This document shows, one piece after another, positions 49,891 to 58,760 of a stretch of DNA of 64,000 nucleotides. The stretch is from SZUA-430 sp964483585 (GTDB lineage Bacteria > Pseudomonadota > Alphaproteobacteria > Micropepsales > Micropepsaceae). The DNA lies in assembly GCA_964483585.1 (NCBI GenBank), contig CAZABH010000003.1, positions 65,277 to 129,276 of the forward strand. The letters are read 5' to 3'. A program made the position numbers and the translations under genes. The notes beneath the pieces are model-generated. The model was not told where the DNA came from, ran no database searches, and was given only the letters and a program-made list of their open reading frames with translations. Every line of letters begins with the position of its first letter. The first letter of the stretch is position 1.

Positions 49891-50760
49891 TCAGCGTCCC
49901 GTCTGGCCCTTCTGGAAATACTTGAAGAAGGGGCTCTCGGGCGAGATGACCAGCGTCGTGTTGCTGGCACCCATCGACTGCTCATAAGCCGTCAGGGAGC
50001 GATAGAACTCGAAGAACTCCGGATCCCGCCCAAAGGCATCGCCAAGGATCCGGTTGCGCTCAGCATCACCTTCACCGCGCAGGATCTCGGACTGCTTTGT
50101 CGCGTCCGCCTTGATGATCGTGACTTCCTTGTCAGCTGCCGATTTGATGCGCTGCGCCTCTTCGTCACCGCTCGCGCGATAGCCTGCAGCCTCGCGCTGG
50201 CGTTCAGTCTGCATGCGGCCAAAGACGCTGTCGAGATTCTCCTTCGGCAGGTCTGCACGTCGGATCCGAACATCGACGATCTCAATTCCCAAAGCCCTGG
50301 CCTGACTTCTCATCTGGTCACGGATTGAGGTCATGAGGCTTTGTCGATCCGATGACAGCAACGCTGCAAAGGGGCGCTGACCAAGCTCGCCACGCAGACT
50401 TGAACTCAGCATCGACGACAGTCGCTGCTGAGCCAGAGCCGCAGTCCGCAAGGACTGGTAGTAGCGCAGCGGATCAGAGATGCGATAGCGCGCAAACGCG
50501 TCGACCACGATCCGCCTTCTGTCCGATGCGATGACCTCCTCGGGCATTGCGTCGAGCTCGAGGATCCGCTTGTCCATGAGGATCACGTTCTGGATAAAGG
50601 GCGCCTTCAGCGCAAGCCCGGGCTCCTTGATCACGCGAACGGGTTCACCGAACTGGGTGACCAGAGCTTGCTCCATCTGCTGAACTACGAAAACCGACTG
50701 AAAGAGCAGGAAGAAAACCGCACCAAGTCCGACCAGAATGAACGTCAGGAATCTGGGCAT
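49891..50760 (-). CDS. hflC: HflC, FtsH-modulating SPFH protein
   Basis: A 289-aa membrane protein with one N-terminal helix (LTFILVGLGAVFFLLFQSVFVV) and a prohibitin/SPFH domain. It forms a periplasmic cage with HflK around FtsH. Conserved: QQMEQALVTQFGEPVRVIKEPGLALKAPF, RRRIVVDAFARYRISDPLRYYQSL, and the C-terminal coiled coil. ATG 50760 lies 1 bp from the hflK stop. Confidence 0.96.
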   Translation of the reverse strand: MPRFLTFILVGLGAVFFLLFQSVFVVQQMEQALVTQFGEPVRVIKEPGLALKAPFIQNVILMDKRILELDAMPEEVIASDRRRIVVDAFARYRISDPLRYYQSLRTAALAQQRLSSMLSSSLRGELGQRPFAALLSSDRQSLMTSIRDQMRSQARALGIEIVDVRIRRADLPKENLDSVFGRMQTERQREAAGYRASGDEEAQRIKSAADKEVTIIKADATKQSEILRGEGDAERNRILGDAFGRDPEFFEFYRSLTAYEQSMGASNTTLVISPESPFFKYFQKGQTGR

Positions 50761-50761
50761 G

Positions 50762-51901
50762 TTAATTGGCTCCCTGCATTGCAGCATCAGGACTCTGAGA
50801 ACGGCGCAGCTCAGGCATCGGCATCGGAAGATACTGGATAATGCCGCTCTTGTTCTCGATCACGATCTTGTTGGTGTTTCCAAGCACGCGCTGCATGGTC
50901 TCGATATACATGCGCTCGCGCGTGACCTGCTTGGCATTGCGATACTGGTCAAGAATTGAGTTGAAGCGCTGTGCTTCACCTTGAGCCTCCGTCACCACTT
51001 TCTGCTTGTAGGCCTCGGCATCCTGCACGATCTTGGCTGCCTCACCTCGCGCCTGGGGCACGATCGTGTTCTGGTACTTCTGCGCCTCATTGCGTCGTTT
51101 TTCCTGGTCAGCGCGCGCTGCCTGCACATCGCGGAAGGCGTCAATGACCTGCGCCGGCGGATCGACCTTGAGCAGGATCACGCGGGTAATTGTCACACCC
51201 GCATTGTAGGAATCCAGCGTCTTCTGCATCAACTTCTGAACATCTTGCTGGACGACAACACGACCTTCAGTCTGAACCGTTTCGATCTTGTTGTTTCCCA
51301 CCACCTCGCGCATCGCACTCTCTGCAACAGCCTTGATCGTGTTCTGCACATCCTTCACTTCGAAGAGGTACTTTTCGGCGTCAGCAACTTTCCAGAACAC
51401 ATCGAAATCCAGATCGACGACATTCTCGTCTCCGGTCAGCATGATGCTCTCGGCCGAAATATCGATCGTTGGCGCGTCGGCAACACCATTCTCGCGGATG
51501 AACCCGACATTCAGCTGGTTCTCGGCTTCAACGTTCGGACGCAGCACAACTTCGATCGGATAGGGCAAGCGTACATGAAGCCCCGACCCAAGCTTGTCGA
51601 CATATTGGCCAAAGCGCAGCACGACACCCTGCTCCGCCGGTTGGATCTGATATACGCCCGTAAGTATCCAGAGGAACAGCAGGCCACCGCCACCCAATCC
51701 CAGAAGCATCGTGTTCGGAGACTGGTTGGGGAACCAGCGCCGCATGTATTCACGAAGACGCTTGAAGATATCCTCAAGGTCAGGCGGCCTCACATTATTG
51801 GGCCCCCGCCCGCCCCCACTGTTCGAGGGACCCTGCCCCCAAGGACCACGACCACCGCCACCCGGAGGCCAGCCACCGCCTTTATTGTCATTCCAAGGCA
51901 T
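50762..51901 (-). CDS. hflK: HflK, FtsH-modulating SPFH protein
   Basis: A 379-aa partner of HflC. It has a Gly/Pro-rich cytoplasmic N-terminus (KGGGWPPGGGGRGPWGQG), a membrane helix at about residue 67-88, and the SPFH domain with QPAEQGVVLRFGQYVDKLGSGLHVRLPYPIE. It is divergent from mrp. Confidence 0.96.
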   Translation of the reverse strand: MPWNDNKGGGWPPGGGGRGPWGQGPSNSGGGRGPNNVRPPDLEDIFKRLREYMRRWFPNQSPNTMLLGLGGGGLLFLWILTGVYQIQPAEQGVVLRFGQYVDKLGSGLHVRLPYPIEVVLRPNVEAENQLNVGFIRENGVADAPTIDISAESIMLTGDENVVDLDFDVFWKVADAEKYLFEVKDVQNTIKAVAESAMREVVGNNKIETVQTEGRVVVQQDVQKLMQKTLDSYNAGVTITRVILLKVDPPAQVIDAFRDVQAARADQEKRRNEAQKYQNTIVPQARGEAAKIVQDAEAYKQKVVTEAQGEAQRFNSILDQYRNAKQVTRERMYIETMQRVLGNTNKIVIENKSGIIQYLPMPMPELRRSQSPDAAMQGAN

Positions 51902-52024
51902 GAATTCTCATCTCCCTCGCCGAGGCCGCAGGCACCAGATCCCTACCCGGAGGTCCGCACATCTTGCGGAGTGGGCAGCACATCGGGCACAAGCGAATCA
52001 ATCGACACAAACCACAATGGATGT

Positions 52025-52039
52025 ACCGCCCAAGGCGGT
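52025..52039. repeat. Inverted repeat between hflK and mrp
   Basis: ACCGCC-CAA-GGCGGT is a perfect 6-bp inverted repeat followed by TTATAA, placed 123 bp from hflK and 122 bp from mrp. It could be an operator or the top of a hairpin in either leader. The remainder of the 260-bp divergent region shows nothing clear. Confidence 0.35.
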
Positions 52040-52161
52040 TTATAAGTTCCTAAAGCCGTCACCCGCAACAGCAGACGTGCCCCGACCGGGCATCCTCGTC
52101 ATCCATGTTTAAATGGAACGATCAGGACAAGCTTCAAGGGCTCGAATCAATTGGCAGAGCA

Positions 52162-53256
52162 ATGACTCAGGTCACCACGGACACCATACTGAAAACCCTT
52201 CTGGCGGTGCGGGACCCCCAGCACACAGACAGCGTGATCGCGGAACAAATGATCCAAGGCCTCGATTTGACAGATGGTCATGTTACATTTGCCATTGAGA
52301 TCGATCCCAGCCAGGCAAGGCTGAAGGAATCCCTGCGTCAGGCTTGTGAGAAAGCCGTATTGACCCTACCTGGGGTAAGGTCTGTCTCGGCAGTGCTGAC
52401 CGCGCATAACTCCAAACCAAGCGCCCCCGAGATCGCAACCAAGGAGGGTGCACGCAACCCAAAAGGGGTAGAGGCTATTGTGGCCGTGGCCAGTGGCAAG
52501 GGCGGTGTCGGAAAATCGACTGTCACGGTCAACCTGGCCATCGCCCTCAGCAGACTGGGCCTGAAAACCGGCATCCTCGACGCCGACATTTACGGACCGT
52601 CGATACCCAAAATGCTGGGGCTCAAGGGAAAACCGACGTCGAAAGACGGAAAGATCCTGGAACCCATGCAAGCCTGGGATCTCAAAACCATGTCCATCGG
52701 CTCTCTCGTTCGCGAAGACAACGCGATGATCTGGCGAGGACCGATGGTGATGAGCGCGATCACGCAACTCCTGTTCGAGGTGAACTGGGGACCCTTGGAT
52801 ATCCTGCTTGTCGACATGCCGCCCGGAACTGGTGATGCGCAACTCACGCTTACACAACGTGTCCCCATGCGCGGCGCCGTGATCGTATCGACACCACAGG
52901 ACATCGCCCTGCTCGACGCGCGCCGTGGAATTGCAATGTTTCAGCAGACCCACGTCCCGGTGCTAGGCATCATCGAGAACATGAGCACATTCATCTGCCC
53001 GGAGTGTGGAAGTGAGACCCAGATATTCGGGCACGGCGGCGCCCGGGAAACAGCGGCAAGGCTGGGATGCGATTTTCTCGGTGAAGTACCCCTGCACATC
53101 GCGATCCGCCAGACCTCGGACGCGGGCACACCCATCATGGCTGCAGAGCCAGCATCGGCTCACGCACAAGCCTTCCTGGCTATCGCAGCGCGCGTCGCCG
53201 AAAAGCTGCAATCTGGCACCACACGGCCAGCACCGACCATCACGTTTGATGGATAA
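52162..53256 (+). CDS. mrp: Mrp/ApbC-type Fe-S carrier ATPase
   Basis: A P-loop ATPase of about 364 aa that delivers Fe-S clusters. It has an N-terminal MIP18-like domain (about 1-85), the deviant Walker A SGKGGVGKSTVTVNLA (near residue 111), LDADIYGPSIPKMLG, VDMPPGTGDAQLTL and the cluster Cys pair FICPECG (near 279). I favour ATG 52162, since MTQVTTDTILKTLL is the usual start of the family; the frame starts at 52105. Confidence 0.95.
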   Translation: MTQVTTDTILKTLLAVRDPQHTDSVIAEQMIQGLDLTDGHVTFAIEIDPSQARLKESLRQACEKAVLTLPGVRSVSAVLTAHNSKPSAPEIATKEGARNPKGVEAIVAVASGKGGVGKSTVTVNLAIALSRLGLKTGILDADIYGPSIPKMLGLKGKPTSKDGKILEPMQAWDLKTMSIGSLVREDNAMIWRGPMVMSAITQLLFEVNWGPLDILLVDMPPGTGDAQLTLTQRVPMRGAVIVSTPQDIALLDARRGIAMFQQTHVPVLGIIENMSTFICPECGSETQIFGHGGARETAARLGCDFLGEVPLHIAIRQTSDAGTPIMAAEPASAHAQAFLAIAARVAEKLQSGTTRPAPTITFDG

Positions 53257-53259
53257 AAG

Positions 53260-53287
53260 AGGCCGGCGCACGAGTGGGCCGGCCTTC
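53260..53287. terminator. Terminator between mrp and the secreted protein gene
   Basis: AGGCCGGC pairs with GCCGGCCT. On the minus strand the stem is followed by CTTTTATCC, giving a fair terminator for the leftward gene at 53314. The plus-strand side (TTCCATTC) is weaker. Confidence 0.65.
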
Positions 53288-53313
53288 CATTCAGGTCAGA
53301 AAAAAACAATAGC

Positions 53314-53685
53314 TTATGGCCGCCCCTTCTGCAGCGTCGCCTTGAGCGTGCCCTGCGGCGTCACGACATCCCAGCTGTCTCCGACATTCTTCGCACCCGG
53401 AAAATCCGAGCACTGCTTCGCCTCTTCGGGCTTCGGCGCCGGTGCAGTTTGCGAGAAGCAGAGCTTGTTGCCCTCGAGCGCCCACGTTCCCTTCACCTCG
53501 GAGCCGTCGGCCATCTTGCGCGATGCCTTCTTGTCGGCATCATAGTAGATGCGACCGACTTCCTTCCCGTCCGGACCAGTGATGACGACAGTGTTGCCAT
53601 AGCGGCTTGCCATCGGATCGTCAGCGGCAAGAGCCATCGAAACACTCATGGCAGCAACGGCCAGACCAGCAAAAATGCTCTTCAT
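53314..53685 (-). CDS. Secreted hypothetical protein
   Basis: A 123-aa protein with signal peptide MKSIFAGLAVAAMSVSMALA. The mature part begins DDPMASRYGNTVVITGPDGKEVGRIYYDADK, then DGSEVKGTWALEGNKLCFSQTAPAPKPEEAKQCSDF, suggesting a small beta-sandwich with a single disulfide between its two cysteines. It resembles unnamed exported proteins with a fold of the GTW...C motif type. Its role is unknown. Confidence 0.7.
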   Translation of the reverse strand: MKSIFAGLAVAAMSVSMALAADDPMASRYGNTVVITGPDGKEVGRIYYDADKKASRKMADGSEVKGTWALEGNKLCFSQTAPAPKPEEAKQCSDFPGAKNVGDSWDVVTPQGTLKATLQKGRP

Positions 53686-53847
53686 GTGGACCTTTCCTTC
53701 AATATGGAGCTTATGTCCCGATCAGGGACGTATGGCGCATGTAGGTCATCCCATCCCAACCAGCAAGTGAACAGTGTGTTGGAAACCGGGACGGCATTAT
53801 CGACGGCACGCACATTCACCTGCAGGTTGATTTGCAGCTGCAGCAAT

Positions 53848-54762
53848 TCAGCCGCCTTGGAAGTTGAGCTTCAAGCCAGGCCGCGGCCATTGCATCTCGA
53901 CCAGCTTGCCCGTGCCGGAAAGGGTCACATAGGCCGTCCTCATATCCGAGCCACCAAAACAGATATTGGTCACCAGCGGATCGGGAAATGGACACTGCTC
54001 ATAGGAACCATCCGGCGCGATCGAGGATATCCCACCGGTCGGAAACGCGATCGTCGCCACGCAAACACGACCATTGGCCTCCACAGCGAGGGAATCAAAC
54101 AACTGCAGCCCGGGCAGACCGCAGACAAGATCGCCGTTGAGTGGCCCGGTGCGCGGCGCAACCACCCCAGGGGACACAATGTCGAACTTCATGAGCCGCC
54201 CTTCATGTGTCTGGGCGACATAGAGTGTCTTGCCGTCAGGCGACAGACCGCAACCATTGGGGTTCATGATTGGAAAGACGACTTCACGCACATGCTTGCC
54301 ATCAGGCGTCGCGTAATAGACAGCCCCACGATCATGAAGGCGGCCATAGCTCTTTCCGAGGTCCGTGAAATAGAACCCGCCATGCGTGTCGAAAACCAGA
54401 TCGTTCGGACCATTGAATTTCAGCCCATCGCACGCCTCATACAGGCGCTCGACCTTACCAGTCTTCAGGTCGACACGCTCGATGCGCCCTCCACTGTAGT
54501 CGTGCGGACGATCACCCGGCACCAGCAGGCCACCGTTCTCGTGCCACTGGAACCCGCCATTGTTGGTCACATAGACCGCACCGTCGGGCCCAAGCGCCGC
54601 ACCATTCGGCCCGCCACCCAGCGTGGCGACAACTTCCACCTTCCCGTTCCATATGCGCGTCAGTGTCTGCCGGGCAATCTCGACAAGGATCACGCTACCA
54701 TCAGGCATCGCAATCGGGCCTTCGGGAAACCTGAGGCCACTAGAGATCTCACGCATGCTCAT
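53848..54762 (-). CDS. SMP-30/gluconolactonase-family protein
   Basis: A 304-aa six-bladed propeller lactonase. It has LRFPEGPIAMPDGSVILVEI at the N-terminus (metal Glu), GPNDLVFDTHGGFYFTDLG (Asn/Asp ligands), MNPNGCGLSPDGKTLYVAQT and FDSLAVEANGRVCVATI. Family members hydrolyse sugar lactones. ATG 54762 has AGGA 8 nt upstream and overlaps the folA 3' end by 14 bp. It is the last gene of thyA-GNAT-folA-SMP30. Confidence 0.88.
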   Translation of the reverse strand: MSMREISSGLRFPEGPIAMPDGSVILVEIARQTLTRIWNGKVEVVATLGGGPNGAALGPDGAVYVTNNGGFQWHENGGLLVPGDRPHDYSGGRIERVDLKTGKVERLYEACDGLKFNGPNDLVFDTHGGFYFTDLGKSYGRLHDRGAVYYATPDGKHVREVVFPIMNPNGCGLSPDGKTLYVAQTHEGRLMKFDIVSPGVVAPRTGPLNGDLVCGLPGLQLFDSLAVEANGRVCVATIAFPTGGISSIAPDGSYEQCPFPDPLVTNICFGGSDMRTAYVTLSGTGKLVEMQWPRPGLKLNFQGG

Positions 54763-55273
54763 GAAGGAAGTCCTTTCGCTCAAGAATGATGAAACTATAG
54801 CCGATTGGCTGGGTCGCGGAAGGTGGATGGACGGCCTCGTCGCGCACCTGCCACTGGCCGCGATCGAAAGAGGGAAAGAATGCGTCACCTTCGGTGCGAA
54901 CGGCAACCTCTGTCAGGTAGATACGCTGCACCTGTGGCAACGCCAGTGCATAGAGTTCCGCGCCACCTATGACCATGATTTCATCTGTGGCCTCGGCCCG
55001 GGCAATCTCCAGCGCCTCGTCAAGCGATGTCGCCACCACACCGCCAGGGGCAGGATAGGCGGCATCACGCGTGACGATGATGTTGGTACGTCCAGGCAAT
55101 GGGCGCTTCGGAAAACTCTCCCAGGTCTTGCGGCCCATGATGATGGGCTTGCCCATGGTTCGGGCCTTGAACCACTTGAGATCCTCCGGCAACCGCCAAG
55201 GCAACTCGCCATTGCGGCCGATGACGCCATTTTCAGCAACCGCAACGATTATCGAGACGATCACCCCGCTCAT
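54749..55273 (-). CDS. folA: Dihydrofolate reductase
   Basis: Regenerates tetrahydrofolate from the dihydrofolate made by ThyA. The 174-aa product shows VAVAENGVIGRNGELPWRLPEDLKWFKA (substrate Asp/Glu position), MGRKTWESFPKRPLPGRTNIIVTRD and IMVIGGAELYALALP. It overlaps the GNAT stop by 4 bp, so it is translated as part of the thyA operon. Confidence 0.97.
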   Translation of the reverse strand: MSGVIVSIIVAVAENGVIGRNGELPWRLPEDLKWFKARTMGKPIIMGRKTWESFPKRPLPGRTNIIVTRDAAYPAPGGVVATSLDEALEIARAEATDEIMVIGGAELYALALPQVQRIYLTEVAVRTEGDAFFPSFDRGQWQVRDEAVHPPSATQPIGYSFIILERKDFLHEHA

Positions 55274-55755
55274 GAACGCCCAAGTCGCGCCAGCGCGTCC
55301 CCAGTAAGGCGGAACACTGTCCAGTCATGCATCGGAACCGCTGCCAGCGAGGAATAGAAATCGATCGCAGGCTGGTTCCAATCGAGCACGGACCACTCGA
55401 CACGAGCGCAGCCTTCGCGCGAGGCACGCGCGGCGAGGTTCACAAGCAGAGCCTTCCCGATCCCCCGGCCGCGTAACTCTGGCAACACGAATAAATCCTC
55501 GAGATAGATCCCGTGTCGTCCCCGAAACGTCGAGAAGTTGTAAAACCAGATCGCAAAGCCTGCGGGCACACCATCCCATGAAGCGACATCGCAGAAGACA
55601 CGTGGCTCCGGCGCAAATAGCGCCGCCGCAACATCGTCAGCACTTGCGTCAACCTCATTGGCGAGACGCTCATACGCCGCAAGGGCCTTGATGAATTCGA
55701 TGATCAGGCTCGCATCTGCAGCCCGCGCAGGACGGATGGAAAGCCCGACGCTCAC
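55270..55755 (-). CDS. GNAT-family N-acetyltransferase
   Basis: A 161-aa acetyltransferase with the acetyl-CoA motif FVLPELRGRGIGKALLVNLAARASREGCARVEWSVLDWN. The sequence is akin to diamine/spermidine acetyltransferase-like GNATs (FYNFSTFRGRHGIYLEDLFV). The substrate is unknown. It sits between thyA and folA, overlapping both by 4 bp; starts at GTG 55755. Confidence 0.88.
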   Translation of the reverse strand: MSVGLSIRPARAADASLIIEFIKALAAYERLANEVDASADDVAAALFAPEPRVFCDVASWDGVPAGFAIWFYNFSTFRGRHGIYLEDLFVLPELRGRGIGKALLVNLAARASREGCARVEWSVLDWNQPAIDFYSSLAAVPMHDWTVFRLTGDALARLGRS

Positions 55756-56546
55756 ACGGCCACCGGCGCGGCGATATGTGGGTGTGCCTGGTAACGCTCC
55801 AGCGTGAAGTCCTCGTACCTGAAACCGAAAATGTCCTGCACATCAGGATTGAGCTTCATCCCGGGCAAGGGATAGCCGGCGCGCAACAACTGCAGTTCCG
55901 CCTGCTCGATATGGTTCAGATAGAGATGCGCATCACCAAAACTATGGATGAATTCACCGGGCTTGAGCCCCGTCACCTGTGCCACCATCATCAAAAGCAG
56001 CGCATAGGACGCGATGTTGAAGGGCACACCCAGGAAGATGTCGGCCGAACGCTGATAGAGCTGGCAGGAGATCCGGCCCTCCGCCACGTAAAACTGGAAC
56101 AGGCAGTGGCACGGCGGCAGCGCCATCCGGTCGACATCAGAAGGGTTCCATGCGGTGACAATCAACCGTCGCGAGTCAGGATTTCTTTTGATCTGCGCGA
56201 TCAGATTGGCAATCTGGTCGATGGTTGAGCCGTCACGGGCAGGCCAGGAACGCCACTGCGCCCCGTACACCGGCCCGAGATCACCCTTTTCATCTGCCCA
56301 TTCATCCCAGATCCGAACGCCATGATCCTGCAGGTAACGGACATTCGTGTCGCCTTTCAGGAACCAGAGCAGCTCATGGATGATCGACTTCAGATGAAGC
56401 TTCTTGGTTGTCAGCAGCGGGAACCCCTCGTCGAGGTCAAACCGCATCTGGTGACCGAACACCGACAAAGTGCCCGTGCCGGTTCTGTCGTGCTTCTTCA
56501 CGCCATGACGCAGGACACGTTCCATCAGCTCATGATACTGGCGCAT
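55752..56546 (-). CDS. thyA: Thymidylate synthase ThyA
   Basis: Methylates dUMP using methylene-tetrahydrofolate. The 264-aa length is that of E. coli ThyA. It has RTGTGTLSVFGHQMRFDLDEGFPLLTTKKLHLKSI, the catalytic Cys in ALPPCHCLFQFYV and the dUMP-binding RSADIFLGVPFNIASYALLL. It leads the operon with GNAT and folA. Its promoter is back to back with that of ssrA. Confidence 0.98.
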   Translation of the reverse strand: MRQYHELMERVLRHGVKKHDRTGTGTLSVFGHQMRFDLDEGFPLLTTKKLHLKSIIHELLWFLKGDTNVRYLQDHGVRIWDEWADEKGDLGPVYGAQWRSWPARDGSTIDQIANLIAQIKRNPDSRRLIVTAWNPSDVDRMALPPCHCLFQFYVAEGRISCQLYQRSADIFLGVPFNIASYALLLMMVAQVTGLKPGEFIHSFGDAHLYLNHIEQAELQLLRAGYPLPGMKLNPDVQDIFGFRYEDFTLERYQAHPHIAAPVAV

Positions 56547-56627
56547 TGGCTCACCATTTGTCTGCCAACCAGATTAGCCCGCGCCAGCCATTCCCCAAAA
56601 GCCCGGAAAACCGTCCAATCCCCAGCC

Positions 56628-56656
56628 TTCAATTTTTAACGCGGACACCCTATATA
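56628..56656 (+). promoter_or_regulatory. Candidate ssrA promoter
   Basis: TTCAAT and TATATA are separated by 17 bp (56628-56633 and 56651-56656). The -10 is strong and the -35 weak. Transcription would begin about 56663, at the start of the acceptor piece. Confidence 0.5.
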
Positions 56657-56659
56657 GGA

Positions 56660-56953
56660 GGAGCCGGGCAACCGGCTATGGCGATAAACGTGCGTGTAAT
56701 AAACGGATCGGACCCGGGGGCGGTACCCGGCACCTCCACCATCCTGGCAGCGGCCCCAAAGCGTGGGGACTGCCCGGCTGATGGGGGTGAAACAGGATCG
56801 ACGAACGCGTAAAGACGTTGCTTTCGCTCGGCATGGTTCCGCCGTTATCGGGCTAATCGTACATGTGCCAACGATAATGAAATGGTACTCGCTGCCTAAC
56901 CAGGCAAGCGCGGTTCGGAGGGGCACCGGGCAACAGAAGCCCCTCCACTTGCT
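56660..56953 (+). ncRNA. ssrA: tmRNA, circularly permuted two-piece alphaproteobacterial type
   Basis: Rescues stalled ribosomes. The acceptor piece comes first: T arm CCGGG/CCCGG (56714-56730) with loop GGCGGTA, then CACCTCC and a CCA end (56739-56741). A 41-nt spacer follows. The coding piece starts GGGGGTG (56783-56789), which pairs with CACCTCC over 7 bp with G-U at the third pair, the alanine identity element. The tag reading frame (56867-56899) encodes ANDNEMVLAA then TAA. The coding piece ends in the GGAGGGGC/GCCCCTCC hairpin around CCGGGCAACAGAAG. Mature ends are approximate. Confidence 0.93.
56867..56899 (+). other. tmRNA proteolysis-tag reading frame
   Basis: The resume codon GCC (56867) begins ANDNEMVLAA, ending in TAA. 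The hydrophobic AA end is the ClpXP degron, and the ANDN start is the SspB-binding half seen in other alphaproteobacteria. Confidence 0.9.
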
Positions 56954-56965
56954 TTCCCCCCGAGG

Positions 56966-57409
56966 TCAAACCGAAAGAACGAGGCGCCCACCGACAGGCA
57001 CCTGCGCCCAACGCGCCGCAAGGTCATCAATGGCCCCTCGGATCGCGACGATGTCGTCCGCTGCCACGGGGATCGGCGCATCGCCGCGCGCGGCACAGGT
57101 TGTCAGATAGAGATCGATGACCTCGGCTGGATCGGGTCGCCCGCTCCAGCTGTCAGCTTGCATCGCCTCGACCAGCCGCTCCAGCGACTCACTGACAGCC
57201 TCCGGCTGCATGCGGAAGCCCTCGCCCTCGCCGGCGGCATGGCGATGCAGGAAGCCTCGCCGGCCCAATGTAGTTTCGACCGCGTGATGGAACATGTCAT
57301 GGAGAATCGGGGCTTGCTTCGGGCAAGGCGTCTCCGACCACGCACCATCGCGAAGCACCAGCATCGCATCGTACTTGCCCGCACGCTTTTCGAAAATCAC
57401 ATCGGCCAT
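56966..57409 (-). CDS. Conserved hypothetical protein
   Basis: A 147-aa soluble protein that I cannot name. It begins MADVIFEKRAGKYDAMLVLRDGAWSETPCPKQAPILHDMFHHAVETTLGRRGFL, and has helical, acidic stretches later. HDMFHHAVE might bind metal. It is 14 bp downstream of an MFS transporter gene on the same strand. ATG 57409 is chosen over the longer frame to 57487, which lies in the MFS gene. Confidence 0.75.
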   Translation of the reverse strand: MADVIFEKRAGKYDAMLVLRDGAWSETPCPKQAPILHDMFHHAVETTLGRRGFLHRHAAGEGEGFRMQPEAVSESLERLVEAMQADSWSGRPDPAEVIDLYLTTCAARGDAPIPVAADDIVAIRGAIDDLAARWAQVPVGGRLVLSV

Positions 57410-57423
57410 CGTCCCGCCCACCC

Positions 57424-58677
57424 TCAAGGCCCGTCCACACGCGAGCGCGCCTGCAGGACCCACATGCACGTCGCCGCAACCACGCACAGGATACCGCCTG
57501 CGGAAAGTGTCAGCGGCGCACCGACCTCATGGGAAATCCAACCGGCCAGAAGGGAACTGATAGGAACGATGCCGATGAAGGACATCACGTAATAGGCCAT
57601 GACGCGCCCACGCATCGTGTCGGCCACGATGCCCTGGATCAGTGTGTTCGTCGCAACGCCCATGGACATCATGCCGAACCCGGCTGGTACCAGCAGCAAC
57701 AGCGAGAGCCAGATCATCTCCGACAGCGCGAATGCCGCAAGCGCGCCGCCGAACAAGGCGGACGCCAGGCATGGCACAAGCCTCATGTGTGACGACGATA
57801 TCCGCGATGTCACCACGGCTCCCGCAAGCGCGCCAGCTCCCACTGCAGACATCATGTACCCAAGCAGGTCCGAACTGCCATGAAGTACGTCACGTGCGAA
57901 CACCGGCATCAGCGTCAGGTAGGAAGTGCCGAACAGGCTCGACAGCGCAAGCAGCAGCAACATCGAGCGTATGCCCGGATGGGTCGTGACATATTCGAAG
58001 CCGGCCTTGAGGTCGCTCAAGGGATGACTGGGTTCGCGAACGGGCTGCGGTTCGACGTCGACCATTGCAAGGCTGACAATGACGGCGACGTAGGACGCGG
58101 CATTGAGCGCAACGCACCACCCCTCGCCGATGACGGCCACCAGGACGCCCGCAATGGCTGGCCCCACGAGCCGTGCCGCGTTGAACATGATGGAATTGAG
58201 CGCAATGGCTCTGGGAAGGTCCGCCCGTCCGACCAGCTCAACCGTGAAGGACTGCCGCGTGGGCACATCGAAGGCATTGGCAATTCCGGACAGGAAGGCG
58301 ATGAGAATGATGTGCCAGACCTCGATGGCACCGGAAATTGCAAGGCCTGCGAACACAAGGGCGCAGGCCATCATGGCCGCCTGCGTGAAAAAGAGGATCC
58401 GCCGCCGCGGGAGACGGTCAGCCAGCACACCTGCAAAGGGCGTGACAAGCAGCATGGGGATCTGCCCGGCAAAGCCTGCGAGGCCCAGCAGCAGGGGCGA
58501 ATCCGTCAGCCGATAGACAAGCCAGGCTTGCGCAATCGACTGCATCCAGAAGCCGACAAGCGAGATCAGCTGCCCGACGAAATAGAGCCGGTAATTGCGA
58601 TGCCGCAACGGCCCGCGCAAGCCGCTCGGGCGCGCTGCCTGTTCGTCAGGATCGGCAATGGGATGGGGTTCGCTCAA
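57424..58677 (-). CDS. MFS exporter, EntS-like (MFS_3)
   Basis: A 417-aa transporter with 12 hydrophobic segments. It begins RGPLRHRNYRLYFVGQLISLVGFWMQSIAQAWLVYRLTDSPLLLGLAGF, with the motif ADRLPRRRILFFTQ between helices 2 and 3, as in the enterobactin-exporter-like MFS_3 group. The substrate is unknown. A hypothetical gene follows 14 bp later. Confidence 0.9.
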   Translation of the reverse strand: MSEPHPIADPDEQAARPSGLRGPLRHRNYRLYFVGQLISLVGFWMQSIAQAWLVYRLTDSPLLLGLAGFAGQIPMLLVTPFAGVLADRLPRRRILFFTQAAMMACALVFAGLAISGAIEVWHIILIAFLSGIANAFDVPTRQSFTVELVGRADLPRAIALNSIMFNAARLVGPAIAGVLVAVIGEGWCVALNAASYVAVIVSLAMVDVEPQPVREPSHPLSDLKAGFEYVTTHPGIRSMLLLLALSSLFGTSYLTLMPVFARDVLHGSSDLLGYMMSAVGAGALAGAVVTSRISSSHMRLVPCLASALFGGALAAFALSEMIWLSLLLLVPAGFGMMSMGVATNTLIQGIVADTMRGRVMAYYVMSFIGIVPISSLLAGWISHEVGAPLTLSAGGILCVVAATCMWVLQARSRVDGP

Positions 58678-58760
58678 GACCGTCGCAGATTAAGGCCCCG
58701 AGATTGAATGAAAAGGGGCGCCGGCGTCGCACGCCAGGCGCCCACTCAGGAAGCGAAAAG

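Noticed and set aside
49824..49894. Small frame starting ATG at 49863 (minus) inside the hflC-degP terminator
   Set aside because: It is created by the hairpin sequence and reads into degP out of frame; no ribosome site.
53449..54789. 446-codon plus-strand frame opposite the SMP-30 gene
   Set aside because: Antisense shadow of a well-supported lactonase gene; no motif or ribosome site.
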